From Clostridium sp. CF012 (GTDB taxonomy: Bacteria; Bacillota; Clostridia; Clostridiales; Clostridiaceae), in contig NZ_JAHLEF010000001.1 in assembly GCF_018861755.1 (NCBI RefSeq), positions 124,001 to 188,000 on the forward strand: a DNA stretch of 64,000 nucleotides. The letters run 5' to 3'. Below are positions 1-8,508 of the stretch, piece after piece. The notes beneath the pieces were generated by a model. The model was not told where the DNA came from. It saw only the letters and a program-made list of their open reading frames with translations, and ran no database searches. A program made the translations under genes and the position numbers. Each line of letters starts with the position of its first letter. The first letter of the stretch is position 1.

Positions 1-554
1 TCTATATTTATTGGAATTCTATTATCGTTGTTAAATATCTCATTTTGTAATAGGCAACGTGCTTTTTCATCTTTATCCTTTTCTACTATAGAAAAAGTAA
101 TATTATTAGGAGCAGATGCAGTAACATATTCTGTACACTGCGTTTCTAGTTCTATAAACCCTTTAGCTCTTTTAAACCCTAGCTTACTTAAAATATCTAT
201 ATTTACTTCATTATCTTCACATTCATAAGTTATTAAACTATCATTTTTCAGTGGATTAATTAAAGTTTCATAATAATAAATTAAATTGTTATCCTGGATT
301 ACATTTATTGAATTAATGGAACTATGATGTTTATTATGTTTTTCAAACCATATATAACCTATATAGTTATTCTTTTCTTTTTCTTTTTCTATTAGAAGGT
401 TTACATTTTTCCTTAAAAATATTCTTTGTATAATATTACTATTATCATACAACTGAAAGAAATCTTTATTCGACAAACTAAAGTTAGTATTAAATTGAAA
501 AATTTTTCTAAATTTATTAATGTTTTTTAAAGTTAGACTTATTGATTTATACAT
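1..554 (-). CDS. GNAT-family N-acetyltransferase-like protein, 3' end cut by window edge
   Basis: An open frame runs from an ATG at 552-554, preceded by a GGAG ribosome-binding site 8 nt upstream, off the left edge of the window; 184 codons are visible. The visible protein shows features of tandem GNAT acetyltransferases: a strand GYIWFEK, a later LSKLGFKRAKGF segment typical of the end of a GNAT fold, then the start of a second unit with LLQNEIFNNDNRIP. Acetyl-CoA-dependent acyl transfer is a family-level inference; the substrate cannot be guessed. The gene lies 111 bp downstream of a spore-coat-like gene on the same strand. Confidence 0.55.
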   Translation of the reverse strand, partial: MYKSISLTLKNINKFRKIFQFNTNFSLSNKDFFQLYDNSNIIQRIFLRKNVNLLIEKEKEKNNYIGYIWFEKHNKHHSSINSINVIQDNNLIYYYETLINPLKNDSLITYECEDNEVNIDILSKLGFKRAKGFIELETQCTEYVTASAPNNITFSIVEKDKDEKARCLLQNEIFNNDNRIPINI

Positions 555-665
555 TTATCTTACTCCATTAAATTTTATTTTTTTGATTACCAATAAATTA
601 TAATACATTTCTAATTATAAATCTATTAATAATATTTTTACAATAAATTTATTATAATTTATAAT

Positions 666-1724
666 TTATAAATATTCTTCTAAAAAAATCAAATAATCAC
701 CAAAAAATTTCTGTTGATTTTCATTATAACTTACTATCCTGTTTAATTTATGCAAATATTTACTCTCTGACCATTTTTTTTGATTTATATATCTTCTGTA
801 TCCAAGCTTCCAGAATTTTTGCGGAAAAATTATTAATGCAAACATTATCTCTAACTCTTCTTTACACAATCTATTTATGGAATTATAGGCTTCAATTAAA
901 ACTTTAGCAAAATTAAAATCCCATCCATAAGATTTTTTGAACATCAATCTCCTAATAAGCGTTCCTAAATCATTTATTTGCAAGTCAATCATAATATTAT
1001 CAAAATCAGTTATGAAGTATTCTCCCTCCTTTTTAATTATATTCTGATTATTAAAACTATTAAGGCATATTGTCTTTTGATCATTTACTACTTTTGATAA
1101 TTTATAATATTGTGACTCGTATAACATATTAATGGCTGACAACCCTCTACTATAGAAGTTATCAATTCCCTCTAGAAAAAGTACATCAAAATCATTCTTT
1201 ATCCTTTTGCTAATAATTATTTTTTTAAATTTTTCAAGATTATTTAAATTACTAGAGAAAATCTTTGGCCAATTTTTTAAGTTTTTTTCTATGTGAATTT
1301 TGTTATGGTCAATCTTATTTGTTGTATTATGAAATTGCGCTAAGAGTTTTATACAATTTACAGCTTCATCAATATCAGTTAAATCACATTCATAGCCTTC
1401 TAGCCATTCTGTTAAGTAAAATATATTGCTTTTATAACTTACATAAAAAGATCCCTCTTTTGTTCTATAATACTTAGCTATATTTGAAAACTTATGAAAT
1501 AAAAGCTCTTCTGTTAAAATACAACTGTTTTTAGCTTTATTTCTTCCATGTTTCATTTTCTTTAAACAGAAATTGCCAATATCTGTTGTAACTTTGTATT
1601 CCCCTCTAATTTTTTCAGCACTTACTAACTGGATATTATACTTATGCATTACAGTTCTTAATATTTGCATCTCTTTATTTGCAATTATTTTAATGCCCTC
1701 AGTTTTCCTTGTATTCCCTTTCAA
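666..1724 (-). CDS. CotS-like spore coat protein with degenerate kinase fold
   Basis: A 352-residue protein resembling the CotS/YutH/YsxE family, spore coat proteins with an aminoglycoside-phosphotransferase-like fold. Family landmarks include an N-terminal lobe with FCLKKMKHG, TEWLEGYECD in the hinge and a C-terminal YLIFLEEYL. The catalytic loop normally has an Asp and a following Asn; here it reads CLNSFNNQN, so the catalytic Asp appears lost. The metal-binding stretch TDFDNI remains. It is probably a structural or pseudokinase coat component rather than an active kinase. The start is a TTG with a GGGAG ribosome-binding site. It forms no obvious operon with ispH, from which a terminator separates it. 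Confidence 0.7.
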   Translation of the reverse strand: MKGNTRKTEGIKIIANKEMQILRTVMHKYNIQLVSAEKIRGEYKVTTDIGNFCLKKMKHGRNKAKNSCILTEELLFHKFSNIAKYYRTKEGSFYVSYKSNIFYLTEWLEGYECDLTDIDEAVNCIKLLAQFHNTTNKIDHNKIHIEKNLKNWPKIFSSNLNNLEKFKKIIISKRIKNDFDVLFLEGIDNFYSRGLSAINMLYESQYYKLSKVVNDQKTICLNSFNNQNIIKKEGEYFITDFDNIMIDLQINDLGTLIRRLMFKKSYGWDFNFAKVLIEAYNSINRLCKEELEIMFALIIFPQKFWKLGYRRYINQKKWSESKYLHKLNRIVSYNENQQKFFGDYLIFLEEYL

Positions 1725-1853
1725 TTTTTTCTCTCCCTAATAATAGTGCTATTAAATTATATTAATTAAATTTATTTAGTATTCAATAATTTGCAAATAA
1801 GATATTTACTTATATTTTTTTACCTTCACAGCTCTACTAACACAATAAACTAC

Positions 1854-1885
1854 AAAAAAATGTGTAGCATAATTTTATACTACAC
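1854..1885 (-). terminator. Intrinsic terminator downstream of ispH
   Basis: An 11-bp stem (arms 1862-1872 and 1875-1885, one G-U pair on the minus-strand RNA) is followed by a run of seven U at 1854-1860. It lies about 50 bp past the ispH stop and closes the flavoprotein-cmk-ispH unit. Confidence 0.75.
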
Positions 1886-1932
1886 GTTTTTCGAGATTTT
1901 ATTTTTATAAAAAATGTTATACTCTTATAAAT

Positions 1933-2781
1933 CTATTTATCAGAATTCATTTTTATAATTGCTTCCTTAATAACCCAATCCGGTGTAGACGCTCCTGCTG
2001 TAACCCCTATATTTTTAAAATTTGCATCTTTTATAAATGCATCCGGGATACCTAACAAATTTTCTACATGTACTGTGTTTTCGCAATTTTTTTTACATAT
2101 TTCATAAAGTTTTGTAGTGTTTGAACTATTAAACCCACCAATAACTACCATAGCATCAACTTTTGTTGAAAGTTCCTCTGCAGATTTTTGACGCACTTCT
2201 GTTGCACTACAAATAGTATTAAATGCAACTATTTCCTTACTGGTTTTTATAACCAAAGTTAATATCTCTTCCCAAGTAGCTTGCCTTTCAGTTGTCTGAG
2301 CTACAACACATACTTTATTGGGCATATTAAAATTTGGATCACCACTCTTAAGTATTAAAGCCGAATCATTACACCATCCATTAATTCCAATAACTTCTGG
2401 ATGATTTTTATCTCCTACAATAATAATACTATATCCCAAATCGTAGTATTTCTTTACCTTCTTGTGAATATTTTCTACATAGGGACATGTTGCATCTATT
2501 ATATTAAGCTTGTGCTTCTTTAAAATATTTAACGCTTCTTCAGATACTCCGTGTGATCTAATAATGATTGTATCATTTTCTTCTAAGCTATGAATATTAT
2601 CAAGCTCTATAGGAAATATTAGATTTTCTTTTAAAAAATCTACAACATCATTATTATGAATAAGCGGTCCCAGTGTGTATATTACACTTTTGTACTTGTC
2701 TTTCATTTTTAAGGCTGTATCTACTGCTCGTTTAACTCCAAAGCAAAAGCCAGCTGAATCTGCAAGTGTTATTTTTTTCAT
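1933..2781 (-). CDS. ispH: 4-hydroxy-3-methylbut-2-enyl diphosphate reductase (IspH)
   Basis: The last enzyme of the MEP isoprenoid pathway, reducing HMBPP to IPP and DMAPP with a [4Fe-4S] cluster in the cytoplasm. The N-terminus has the family signature GFCFGVKRAVD with the first cluster Cys at residue 13. The other two cluster Cys lie in DATCPYV and TICSATEVRQ. At 282 residues it is a stand-alone IspH; many clostridia carry a version fused to ribosomal protein S1-like domains, which is absent here. It follows cmk by 36 bp. The other MEP genes ispG and dxr are in the same window but in a distant operon. Confidence 0.97.
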   Translation of the reverse strand: MKKITLADSAGFCFGVKRAVDTALKMKDKYKSVIYTLGPLIHNNDVVDFLKENLIFPIELDNIHSLEENDTIIIRSHGVSEEALNILKKHKLNIIDATCPYVENIHKKVKKYYDLGYSIIIVGDKNHPEVIGINGWCNDSALILKSGDPNFNMPNKVCVVAQTTERQATWEEILTLVIKTSKEIVAFNTICSATEVRQKSAEELSTKVDAMVVIGGFNSSNTTKLYEICKKNCENTVHVENLLGIPDAFIKDANFKNIGVTAGASTPDWVIKEAIIKMNSDK

Positions 2782-2817
2782 TCTGACTCCTCCTTCTATA
2801 AGCTATTTCACAAAATA

Positions 2818-3483
2818 CTAATCAATATTTTTAATATTTGAATTAATATAATGTATCATTTTTTGCGCTACACCATCAATGTCTAAATCATTAGAATCAA
2901 TTTCTATAGCATCTATGGCTTTTTTAAGTGGACTAACTTCTCTATGGGTATCAATATAATCTCTTTTCATAATATCGCTTAAAATAGTGTTATAATCAAC
3001 CTCTATATCCTTTGAAATTAATTCTTCATATCTTCTCTTAGCCCTTTCTTCACTACTAGCAGTTAAGTAAAATTTAAAAGTAGCGTCCACAAGCACAACA
3101 GTACCAATATCGCGGCCATCCATAATAACATTGAATTTTTTAGCTATATCTTGTTGTAATTTTACAAGAATCTCTCTAACTTTGGGAACCGCTGCATACT
3201 TTGAAACATTGTTACTTATAATCGGAAGATTTATCATATCTGTCAAATCTTCATTGTTAACAATTAAATGATCCCTCTCAAAATGCATTTCTAAGGATTC
3301 CACTATTTTAACTAATTCATCTATATTATTTTCTGATATATTTGCATTCATAGCTTTTACTGTAACTGCTCTATACATTGATCCTGTGTTAATATACATA
3401 AGATTGAATTTTTCACCTATTATTTTAGCAATAGTACTTTTCCCTGCACCTGCTGGTCCATCTATTGCAACTGAAATTCTCAT
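2818..3483 (-). CDS. cmk: Cytidylate kinase
   Basis: Phosphorylates CMP and dCMP with ATP in pyrimidine nucleotide metabolism. The P-loop GPAGAGKST lies within the first 20 residues, and MDGRDIGTVV is the CMP-binding region typical of the bacterial enzyme; 221 residues is a normal length. I place the start at the ATG at 3481-3483 (protein MRISVAIDG) because a GGGTGG ribosome-binding site lies just upstream. A TTG-like start nine codons earlier has no such support. The order flavoprotein, cmk, ispH is common in clostridia. Confidence 0.96.
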   Translation of the reverse strand: MRISVAIDGPAGAGKSTIAKIIGEKFNLMYINTGSMYRAVTVKAMNANISENNIDELVKIVESLEMHFERDHLIVNNEDLTDMINLPIISNNVSKYAAVPKVREILVKLQQDIAKKFNVIMDGRDIGTVVLVDATFKFYLTASSEERAKRRYEELISKDIEVDYNTILSDIMKRDYIDTHREVSPLKKAIDAIEIDSNDLDIDGVAQKMIHYINSNIKNID

Positions 3484-3517
3484 TATATTCCACCCACCCT
3501 TTATAAACATGATAATA

Positions 3518-4744
3518 TTAGTCCTTTCCTACATTATTTCCAGCCAAATATCCCGTGGACAATGCTATTTGAAGGTTATAACCTCCTGTATATGCATCTA
3601 CATCTATCATTTCGCCTGCAAAATAAAGATTATCAATTACTTTTGATTTCATAGTAGACGCATCTATTTGCAGAGTGTCTACTCCACCACTAGTTATAAT
3701 TGCTTCTTCAATTGGACGAAGACCCTTTATGTTAAGAGGCAAATTCTGAAGTAAATTCACTAAGACTTTTCTTTCTTCTTTAGTAATAGAATTCACCTTT
3801 TTATTTTCATCAATGTTAGATAATTGAATTATTGTATTAATTAATTTACTAGGAAGTAAATCATTTAATGAGTTCTTAAAAGCTTTGTTTGCATATTTTA
3901 TGAAATCACTTTGAATTCGCTTATCAAGTTCAACTTCACTTAAAGCTGGTTTTAGATTTATGAAAGCTTTTAATTTTACTCCGTCTTTCACAAAACTACT
4001 GGCACTTAAAACAATAGGGCCTGAAATACCATAATGAGTAAAAAGCATTTCTCCAAACTCTTTATATACACACTTATTTTTACTATCAGTAATCCTTAAT
4101 TCTACATTCTTTAGAGAAAGACCCTGTACCTCTGGAATCCAAGCCTCCTGAAGCTCTATTGGTACAAGAGATGGTCTAGGTTTAATTATATTATGCCCTA
4201 AAACGCGAGCATAAGATAATCCTTCACCAGATGAACCTGTTTGTGGATATGATAAACCACCAGTACATAAAATAAAGTAATCCCCTAATACAATACTTCC
4301 ATCACCGAGCTCAACTCCAGCAATTTTTTGATTATCTCTAATTAACTTTTTCACTTTTGTGTTTAATAGTATTTCAACCTTTTTATTTTTTAATTCCATA
4401 TTAAAAGCTTTTATAATATCTGAAGACTTATCTGACTGCGGGAATACTCTATCTCCTCTTTCAACTTTAAGGTTAACTCCCAATTCTTCGAAGAACTTCA
4501 TTGTATCTTCGTTAGTAAAGGAATATAGTGAACTATATAAAAAATGAGGATTACATGGTATATTTTCAAAAAAATCACCGATATCCTTCGCATTTGTAAT
4601 ATTGCATCTACCCTTACCTGTTATATAAAGTTTCCTTCCTAATTTTTCATTCTTTTCAATGAGTACCACTTCGTGTTCTGATGAAGCTGTAACAGCTGCC
4701 ATCATACCTGCTGGTCCTCCTCCAATAATAATTATTTTTGACAC
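3518..4744 (-). CDS. NAD(P)/FAD-dependent oxidoreductase, HI0933/BaiN family
   Basis: A 408-residue flavoprotein. The N-terminal dinucleotide-binding motif IGGGPAGMMAA is followed by a basic GKGRCNITN motif characteristic of the HI0933 (YhiN/BaiN, 'aminoacetone oxidase') family. The C-terminal part has YFAGEMIDVDAYTGGYNLQIA, the conserved FAD-contacting end of the family. The physiological substrate is not established for most members, so no specific reaction is assigned. The start is a GTG with a GGGAG ribosome-binding site. It heads the unit with cmk and ispH. Confidence 0.88.
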   Translation of the reverse strand: MSKIIIIGGGPAGMMAAVTASSEHEVVLIEKNEKLGRKLYITGKGRCNITNAKDIGDFFENIPCNPHFLYSSLYSFTNEDTMKFFEELGVNLKVERGDRVFPQSDKSSDIIKAFNMELKNKKVEILLNTKVKKLIRDNQKIAGVELGDGSIVLGDYFILCTGGLSYPQTGSSGEGLSYARVLGHNIIKPRPSLVPIELQEAWIPEVQGLSLKNVELRITDSKNKCVYKEFGEMLFTHYGISGPIVLSASSFVKDGVKLKAFINLKPALSEVELDKRIQSDFIKYANKAFKNSLNDLLPSKLINTIIQLSNIDENKKVNSITKEERKVLVNLLQNLPLNIKGLRPIEEAIITSGGVDTLQIDASTMKSKVIDNLYFAGEMIDVDAYTGGYNLQIALSTGYLAGNNVGKD

Positions 4745-4782
4745 TTAATCACTCCCTTATAATACTTTCATTATAACTTAAT

Positions 4783-4812
4783 ATAATATATTAATCTATT
4801 AGCCACATTCAA
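4783..4812 (-). promoter_or_regulatory. Candidate sigma-A promoter for the flavoprotein-cmk-ispH unit
   Basis: On the minus strand TTGAAT (4807-4812) is separated by 18 bp from TATTAT (4783-4788). It lies 39 bp upstream of the GTG start. Such matches are frequent in AT-rich DNA, so confidence is modest. Confidence 0.4.
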
Positions 4813-4886
4813 AATAAATAAAATAATTTAAATAAATGCATAGATTTATGTAGTAAGTTTTCTTATAAAGGTAAAAACGTGGGAAA

Positions 4887-4924
4887 AGCAAAAGAGAATC
4901 CCAATAAAGGAATTCTCTTTTGCT
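4887..4924 (-). terminator. Intrinsic terminator of gdhA
   Basis: A 15-bp stem with one bulged base (arms about 4887-4902 and 4909-4924), followed on the minus strand by TTTT. It begins 10 bp past the gdhA stop codon. Confidence 0.75.
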
Positions 4925-4934
4925 TAATTATGAA

Positions 4935-6287
4935 TTAATAGTTTCCTTGTGCATGCATTGCTTCTGCAACCCTTACAAATCCTGCAATGTTAGCGCCTTT
5001 AACTAGGTTATAACCAAATCCGAATTTTTCAGCAGAATCTCTACAATTTTTGTATATATTCAACATAATTGCATGTAATTTTGCATCAACTTCTTCATCT
5101 GTCCATGATAATCTCATACTATTTTGACTCATTTCAAGTGCTGATGTAGCTACACCGCCTGCATTTGCAGCCTTAGATGGTCCTACTTTAACTCCCATTT
5201 CTAAGAAGTAATCAACAGCTTCGTTAGTACATGGCATATTAGCACCTTCACAAACCATTGTTATTCCGTTTGCTACTATTTGTTTAGCATGCTGAATATG
5301 AATATCGTTTTGTGTTGCACATGGTATTACTATATCAACTTTTACTCCCCATGGCTTTTCTCCAGCGAAGAATTCACAACCATACTTGTCAGCATAGTCT
5401 TTAACTCTTGCGCCTTTGTTTACACGTAACATTTCAACCATGTAATCTACTTTTTCTCCTAGTACTCCAGCTGGGTCATATATGTATCCGTCTGGTCCAG
5501 AAAGTGTTACTACTTTACCACCTAATTGTTCAACTTTTTTACAAAGACCCCAAGCAACGTTTCCAAAACCTGAAGTAGCTACTGTTTTGCCTTTGAAATC
5601 TGTTCCTTCATGTTTAAGCATTTCTTCACAGAAATAAGCTATACCGAAACCTGTAGCACTTGGTCTTCCTAAACTTCCACCATAGGATAAACCTTTTCCT
5701 GTAAGAACTCCATTTTCGAAATTCCCTTTAATTCTTCTATATTGTCCAAATAAGTAACCGATTTCTCTTCCGCCAACACCAATGTCTCCAGCTGGAACGT
5801 CCACATCTGGTCCTATGTGTCTATAAAGCTCAGTCATAAAGCTTTGGCAGAATCTCATTATCTCATCATCTGATTTTCCTTTTGGATCGAAATCAGAACC
5901 ACCTTTACCTCCACCTATTGGAAGTCCAGTTAATGAATTCTTTAATATTTGTTCAAATCCAAGGAATTTAATTATTCCTATGTAAACTGATGGATGAAAT
6001 CTTAAGCCACCTTTAAAAGGTCCTATACATCCATTAAATTGTACTCTAAAACCACGATTGACCTGATTAACACCTGCATCATCTACCCATGGTACTCTAA
6101 ACATAATTTGTCTTTCTGGTTCACAAAATCTTTCTAAAAGGTTTGCTTCAATATACTCTGGGTGTTTTTCTAAAACTGGCCCTAAAGATCCCAATACCTC
6201 TTCTACTGTTTGTATAAATTCAGGCTCATTAGAATTTCTCTTTTTAACATTGTCTATTACCTGTTGAATATAAGCTTTTGTCTCCAT
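4935..6287 (-). CDS. gdhA: NADP-type glutamate dehydrogenase
   Basis: Interconverts 2-oxoglutarate plus ammonia and glutamate. At 450 residues it matches the hexameric class. Visible motifs are the substrate-binding GPFKGGLRFHPSV, the catalytic-lysine region PIGGGKGGSDFDPKGKSD, PAGDIGVGGREIG, and the coenzyme-binding SGFGNVAWG in the second domain. The length and sequence style match the NADP-specific anabolic enzymes, but cofactor preference is inferred. The gene stands alone between a terminator and a 190-bp upstream region holding an 11-bp inverted repeat. Its codon use looks like that of a highly expressed gene. Confidence 0.96.
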   Translation of the reverse strand: METKAYIQQVIDNVKKRNSNEPEFIQTVEEVLGSLGPVLEKHPEYIEANLLERFCEPERQIMFRVPWVDDAGVNQVNRGFRVQFNGCIGPFKGGLRFHPSVYIGIIKFLGFEQILKNSLTGLPIGGGKGGSDFDPKGKSDDEIMRFCQSFMTELYRHIGPDVDVPAGDIGVGGREIGYLFGQYRRIKGNFENGVLTGKGLSYGGSLGRPSATGFGIAYFCEEMLKHEGTDFKGKTVATSGFGNVAWGLCKKVEQLGGKVVTLSGPDGYIYDPAGVLGEKVDYMVEMLRVNKGARVKDYADKYGCEFFAGEKPWGVKVDIVIPCATQNDIHIQHAKQIVANGITMVCEGANMPCTNEAVDYFLEMGVKVGPSKAANAGGVATSALEMSQNSMRLSWTDEEVDAKLHAIMLNIYKNCRDSAEKFGFGYNLVKGANIAGFVRVAEAMHAQGNY

Positions 6288-6321
6288 AACTTAATCCCTC
6301 CTAAAAATGAATGTTTAATTT

Positions 6322-6352
6322 CAGTTTAATATTTATTTTGCATATTAAACTG
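6322..6352 (-). promoter_or_regulatory. Inverted repeat in the gdhA upstream region
   Basis: Perfect 11-bp arms (6322-6332 and 6342-6352; CAGTTTAATAT and its complement) around a 9-bp spacer, 35-65 bp upstream of the gdhA ATG. There is no U-run, so it looks more like an operator or 5' leader hairpin than a terminator. The binding factor is unknown. Confidence 0.45.
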
Positions 6353-6477
6353 CTTTATAATTAGTATATTCTATATGTTTTTCGATAATCCTTCTTTATT
6401 TCTTAAAAAAAAATATTATTTCTAAAAAAAGAGTAAACATTTACATATACTTAGTCTAAAGGAATATTCTAGATAAT

Positions 6478-7356
6478 TTATCTTTCATTTTTGTCTTTAT
6501 ATGAATAAACTTGATATTCTTCCCATATGCTCTCCAAAGTAGAAAATGTTCTTGAAATTTTTTCTTTTTCTCGAAGTCCTACAGCAATAATTAATGCATT
6601 TATTACACTAAGTGGTGCAACTAAAGAATCAACAAAAGAAGCCATATTACTTTGGGCTATTAATGTATAGTCAGCTTTAGCCGCAAGTGGAGATAATAAA
6701 CTATCTGTAATTGCTACAACATCCGCATTTCTACTTTTAGCAAAGGCTAAAGCTTCAATTGTTCTTGTAGCGTACCTTGGAAATCCTATTCCAATCAATA
6801 CGTCTTCTTCTGAAACATTAATTATTTGTTCAAATATATCACTAACACCATAGGCAACGACTTTAACATTATCTAAAATAAGATTTAGATAAAAAGCCAA
6901 AAACTCAGCTAGGGCAGAAGAACTTCTAAGTCCAATTATGTATATTTTTTTTGCTTTAAATAATGAATTTACTACATCCTCAAAGGTTTTATGATTAATC
7001 TTTTCAAGGGTAGCCCGAATATTTTCCATGTCAGCTTTTAATACACCTTTTAATGCATTTTCTTGTGTAATGAAGTCATTAGATAGCTCAATTCTTTGCA
7101 CTGTTGTTAATTTATTTTTAATCAATTCTTGAAGAGATTTTTGCAGTTTTGGATAACCACTAAATCCTAACTCATTAGCAAATCTTACAACTGTAGACTC
7201 ACTTACCCCTACACTAGATCCTAATTTTGCAGCCGTCATAAAGGCAGCCTTATCATAGTGCTTTAAAATGTATTCCGCTATTAATTTTTGTCCTTTGCTT
7301 AAACGCGGAAATTTTACTTGAATAGACCTCATTAAATCTTGTTTATTATTTTCCAT
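6478..7356 (-). CDS. MurR/RpiR-family transcriptional regulator
   Basis: A 292-residue regulator. The N-terminal RpiR helix-turn-helix (about residues 20-75, GSSVGVSESTVVRFANELGFSGYPKLQ) is followed by a SIS sugar-isomerase fold (about 110-250, IYIIGLRSSSALAEF and ITDSLLSPLAAKADYTL) expected to bind a phosphosugar. I choose the ATG at 7354-7356, with a GGGTTGGGGG ribosome-binding region; an earlier in-frame start lies inside the operator-like inverted repeat at 7391-7441. No sugar catabolic genes are adjacent, so the regulon is unknown. Autoregulation is likely from the repeat. Confidence 0.9.
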   Translation of the reverse strand: MENNKQDLMRSIQVKFPRLSKGQKLIAEYILKHYDKAAFMTAAKLGSSVGVSESTVVRFANELGFSGYPKLQKSLQELIKNKLTTVQRIELSNDFITQENALKGVLKADMENIRATLEKINHKTFEDVVNSLFKAKKIYIIGLRSSSALAEFLAFYLNLILDNVKVVAYGVSDIFEQIINVSEEDVLIGIGFPRYATRTIEALAFAKSRNADVVAITDSLLSPLAAKADYTLIAQSNMASFVDSLVAPLSVINALIIAVGLREKEKISRTFSTLESIWEEYQVYSYKDKNER

Positions 7357-7390
7357 AATAACCCCCAACCCTTCTATGTTAACTTCAAAT

Positions 7391-7441
7391 AAATGAAGTA
7401 AATATTTCATTTGTTTATTTAATGAAATATTTACTTCATTT
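7391..7441 (-). promoter_or_regulatory. Perfect 20-bp inverted repeat, candidate RpiR operator pair
   Basis: The arms 7391-7410 and 7422-7441 are exact reverse complements across an 11-bp spacer. Each arm is itself an imperfect palindrome of the form ATGAA-N8-TTCAT, so the site reads as two operators in opposite orientation. It lies 35-85 bp upstream of the regulator start, a good position for autoregulation. The assignment to this regulator is inferred from position. Confidence 0.65.
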
Positions 7442-7571
7442 TATCATTTATTGAACATAGTTTCAACGAATTATTCATTTTTATAATATTTTAGCTGTCT
7501 TTTTATTTTAAACATCCGAAATTTCCTTGATATTACCTTGATTTCTTCAAATCACTACTGACATTTAATAA

Positions 7572-8282
7572 TTATAGATTCTTCAAATATCTTATTTCTT
7601 CTTCAGTCAAGTTTCTCCATTCACCTTTTTCCATATTTCCAAGTGTAATCTCACCAACTGAAACCCTTTTTAATGCAATAACTGGATGCTCTATAGCCTC
7701 ACACATTTTTCTAATTTGACGATTCTTACCTTCATGAATAGTAATTGTAACCTTGCTGTTAAATCCAATTCTCTTATTCGTTTCAAAGTTTGCTCCTGCT
7801 GTAATATATCCGTCAATATCTATACCATTACAGAACTTAAATATTTCTTCCTCTGTTGCGCAACCTTCTAATAAAGCTATATATACTTTATTAATTGCTT
7901 GTTTTGGATGAATTACCCTATTATAGATATCCCCATCATTGGTTAATATAATTAAACCGGATGTATCATAGTCTAAACGCCCTATAGGGTATATCCTTTC
8001 TTTTGTCTTCACTAAGTCTAAAATAGTTTTTCTTTCTTTTTCATCTTTTACAGTAGATACTATTCCCTCTGGTTTATTTAATGCAATGTAAACCTTATTT
8101 TCTTCTATATTGATAATTTTATTATCTACATATACAGTATCTTTATCAGGATCAACCTTTTGTCCAAGTTCTGTAACTACAAAATCATTTACTTTTACTC
8201 TCCCGCCTGTAATTATTTCCTCACATTTTCTTCTTGAAGCAACCCCACATCTAGCCATGAATTTTTGCAAACGTTCTTCCAC
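7572..8282 (-). CDS. rluB: rRNA pseudouridine synthase, RsuA/RluB family
   Basis: A 236-residue enzyme converting a uridine in rRNA to pseudouridine. It has an N-terminal S4 RNA-binding domain (MEERLQKFMARCGVASRRKCEE) and the catalytic GRLDYDTSGLIILTNDG motif with the active Asp. The KNRQIRKMCEAI segment is typical of RluB/RsuA. Assignment to RluB (23S rRNA) rather than RsuA or RluE follows Firmicute convention and is less sure than the family. The start is a GTG with a GGAAGTGG ribosome-binding region. It is divergent from the alcohol dehydrogenase gene. Confidence 0.88.
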   Translation of the reverse strand: MEERLQKFMARCGVASRRKCEEIITGGRVKVNDFVVTELGQKVDPDKDTVYVDNKIINIEENKVYIALNKPEGIVSTVKDEKERKTILDLVKTKERIYPIGRLDYDTSGLIILTNDGDIYNRVIHPKQAINKVYIALLEGCATEEEIFKFCNGIDIDGYITAGANFETNKRIGFNSKVTITIHEGKNRQIRKMCEAIEHPVIALKRVSVGEITLGNMEKGEWRNLTEEEIRYLKNL

Positions 8283-8451
8283 TATACCACTTCCTAATAT
8301 TATTTTAATTACTATATAAATAAGTCTTCATAAAGAAGTATATAAGTATATTAGTAAAAAATCAATTGTCGAAATATTTTTTCATTTTATTACCACCTCT
8401 AAAGTAGAAATTTGTAATATATTCAACTCCTATTTCTTTTAATTTGCCTAA

Positions 8452-8460
8452 TGCTATAAT
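8452..8460 (+). promoter_or_regulatory. Extended -10 promoter candidate for the alcohol dehydrogenase
   Basis: TGC followed directly by a perfect TATAAT (8455-8460), i.e. an extended -10 element without a convincing -35 box, about 49 bp upstream of the ATG. It is the only plus-strand promoter assigned here. Confidence 0.45.
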
Positions 8461-8508
8461 ATATACATAATACAATATTTAAATTGCAGAATAAGAGGAG
8501 GATATATT

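Noticed and set aside
1265-1477. Plus-strand 70-codon frame opposite the CotS-like gene
   Set aside because: Cys/Leu/Tyr-biased shadow of the coat protein frame with no recognisable family.
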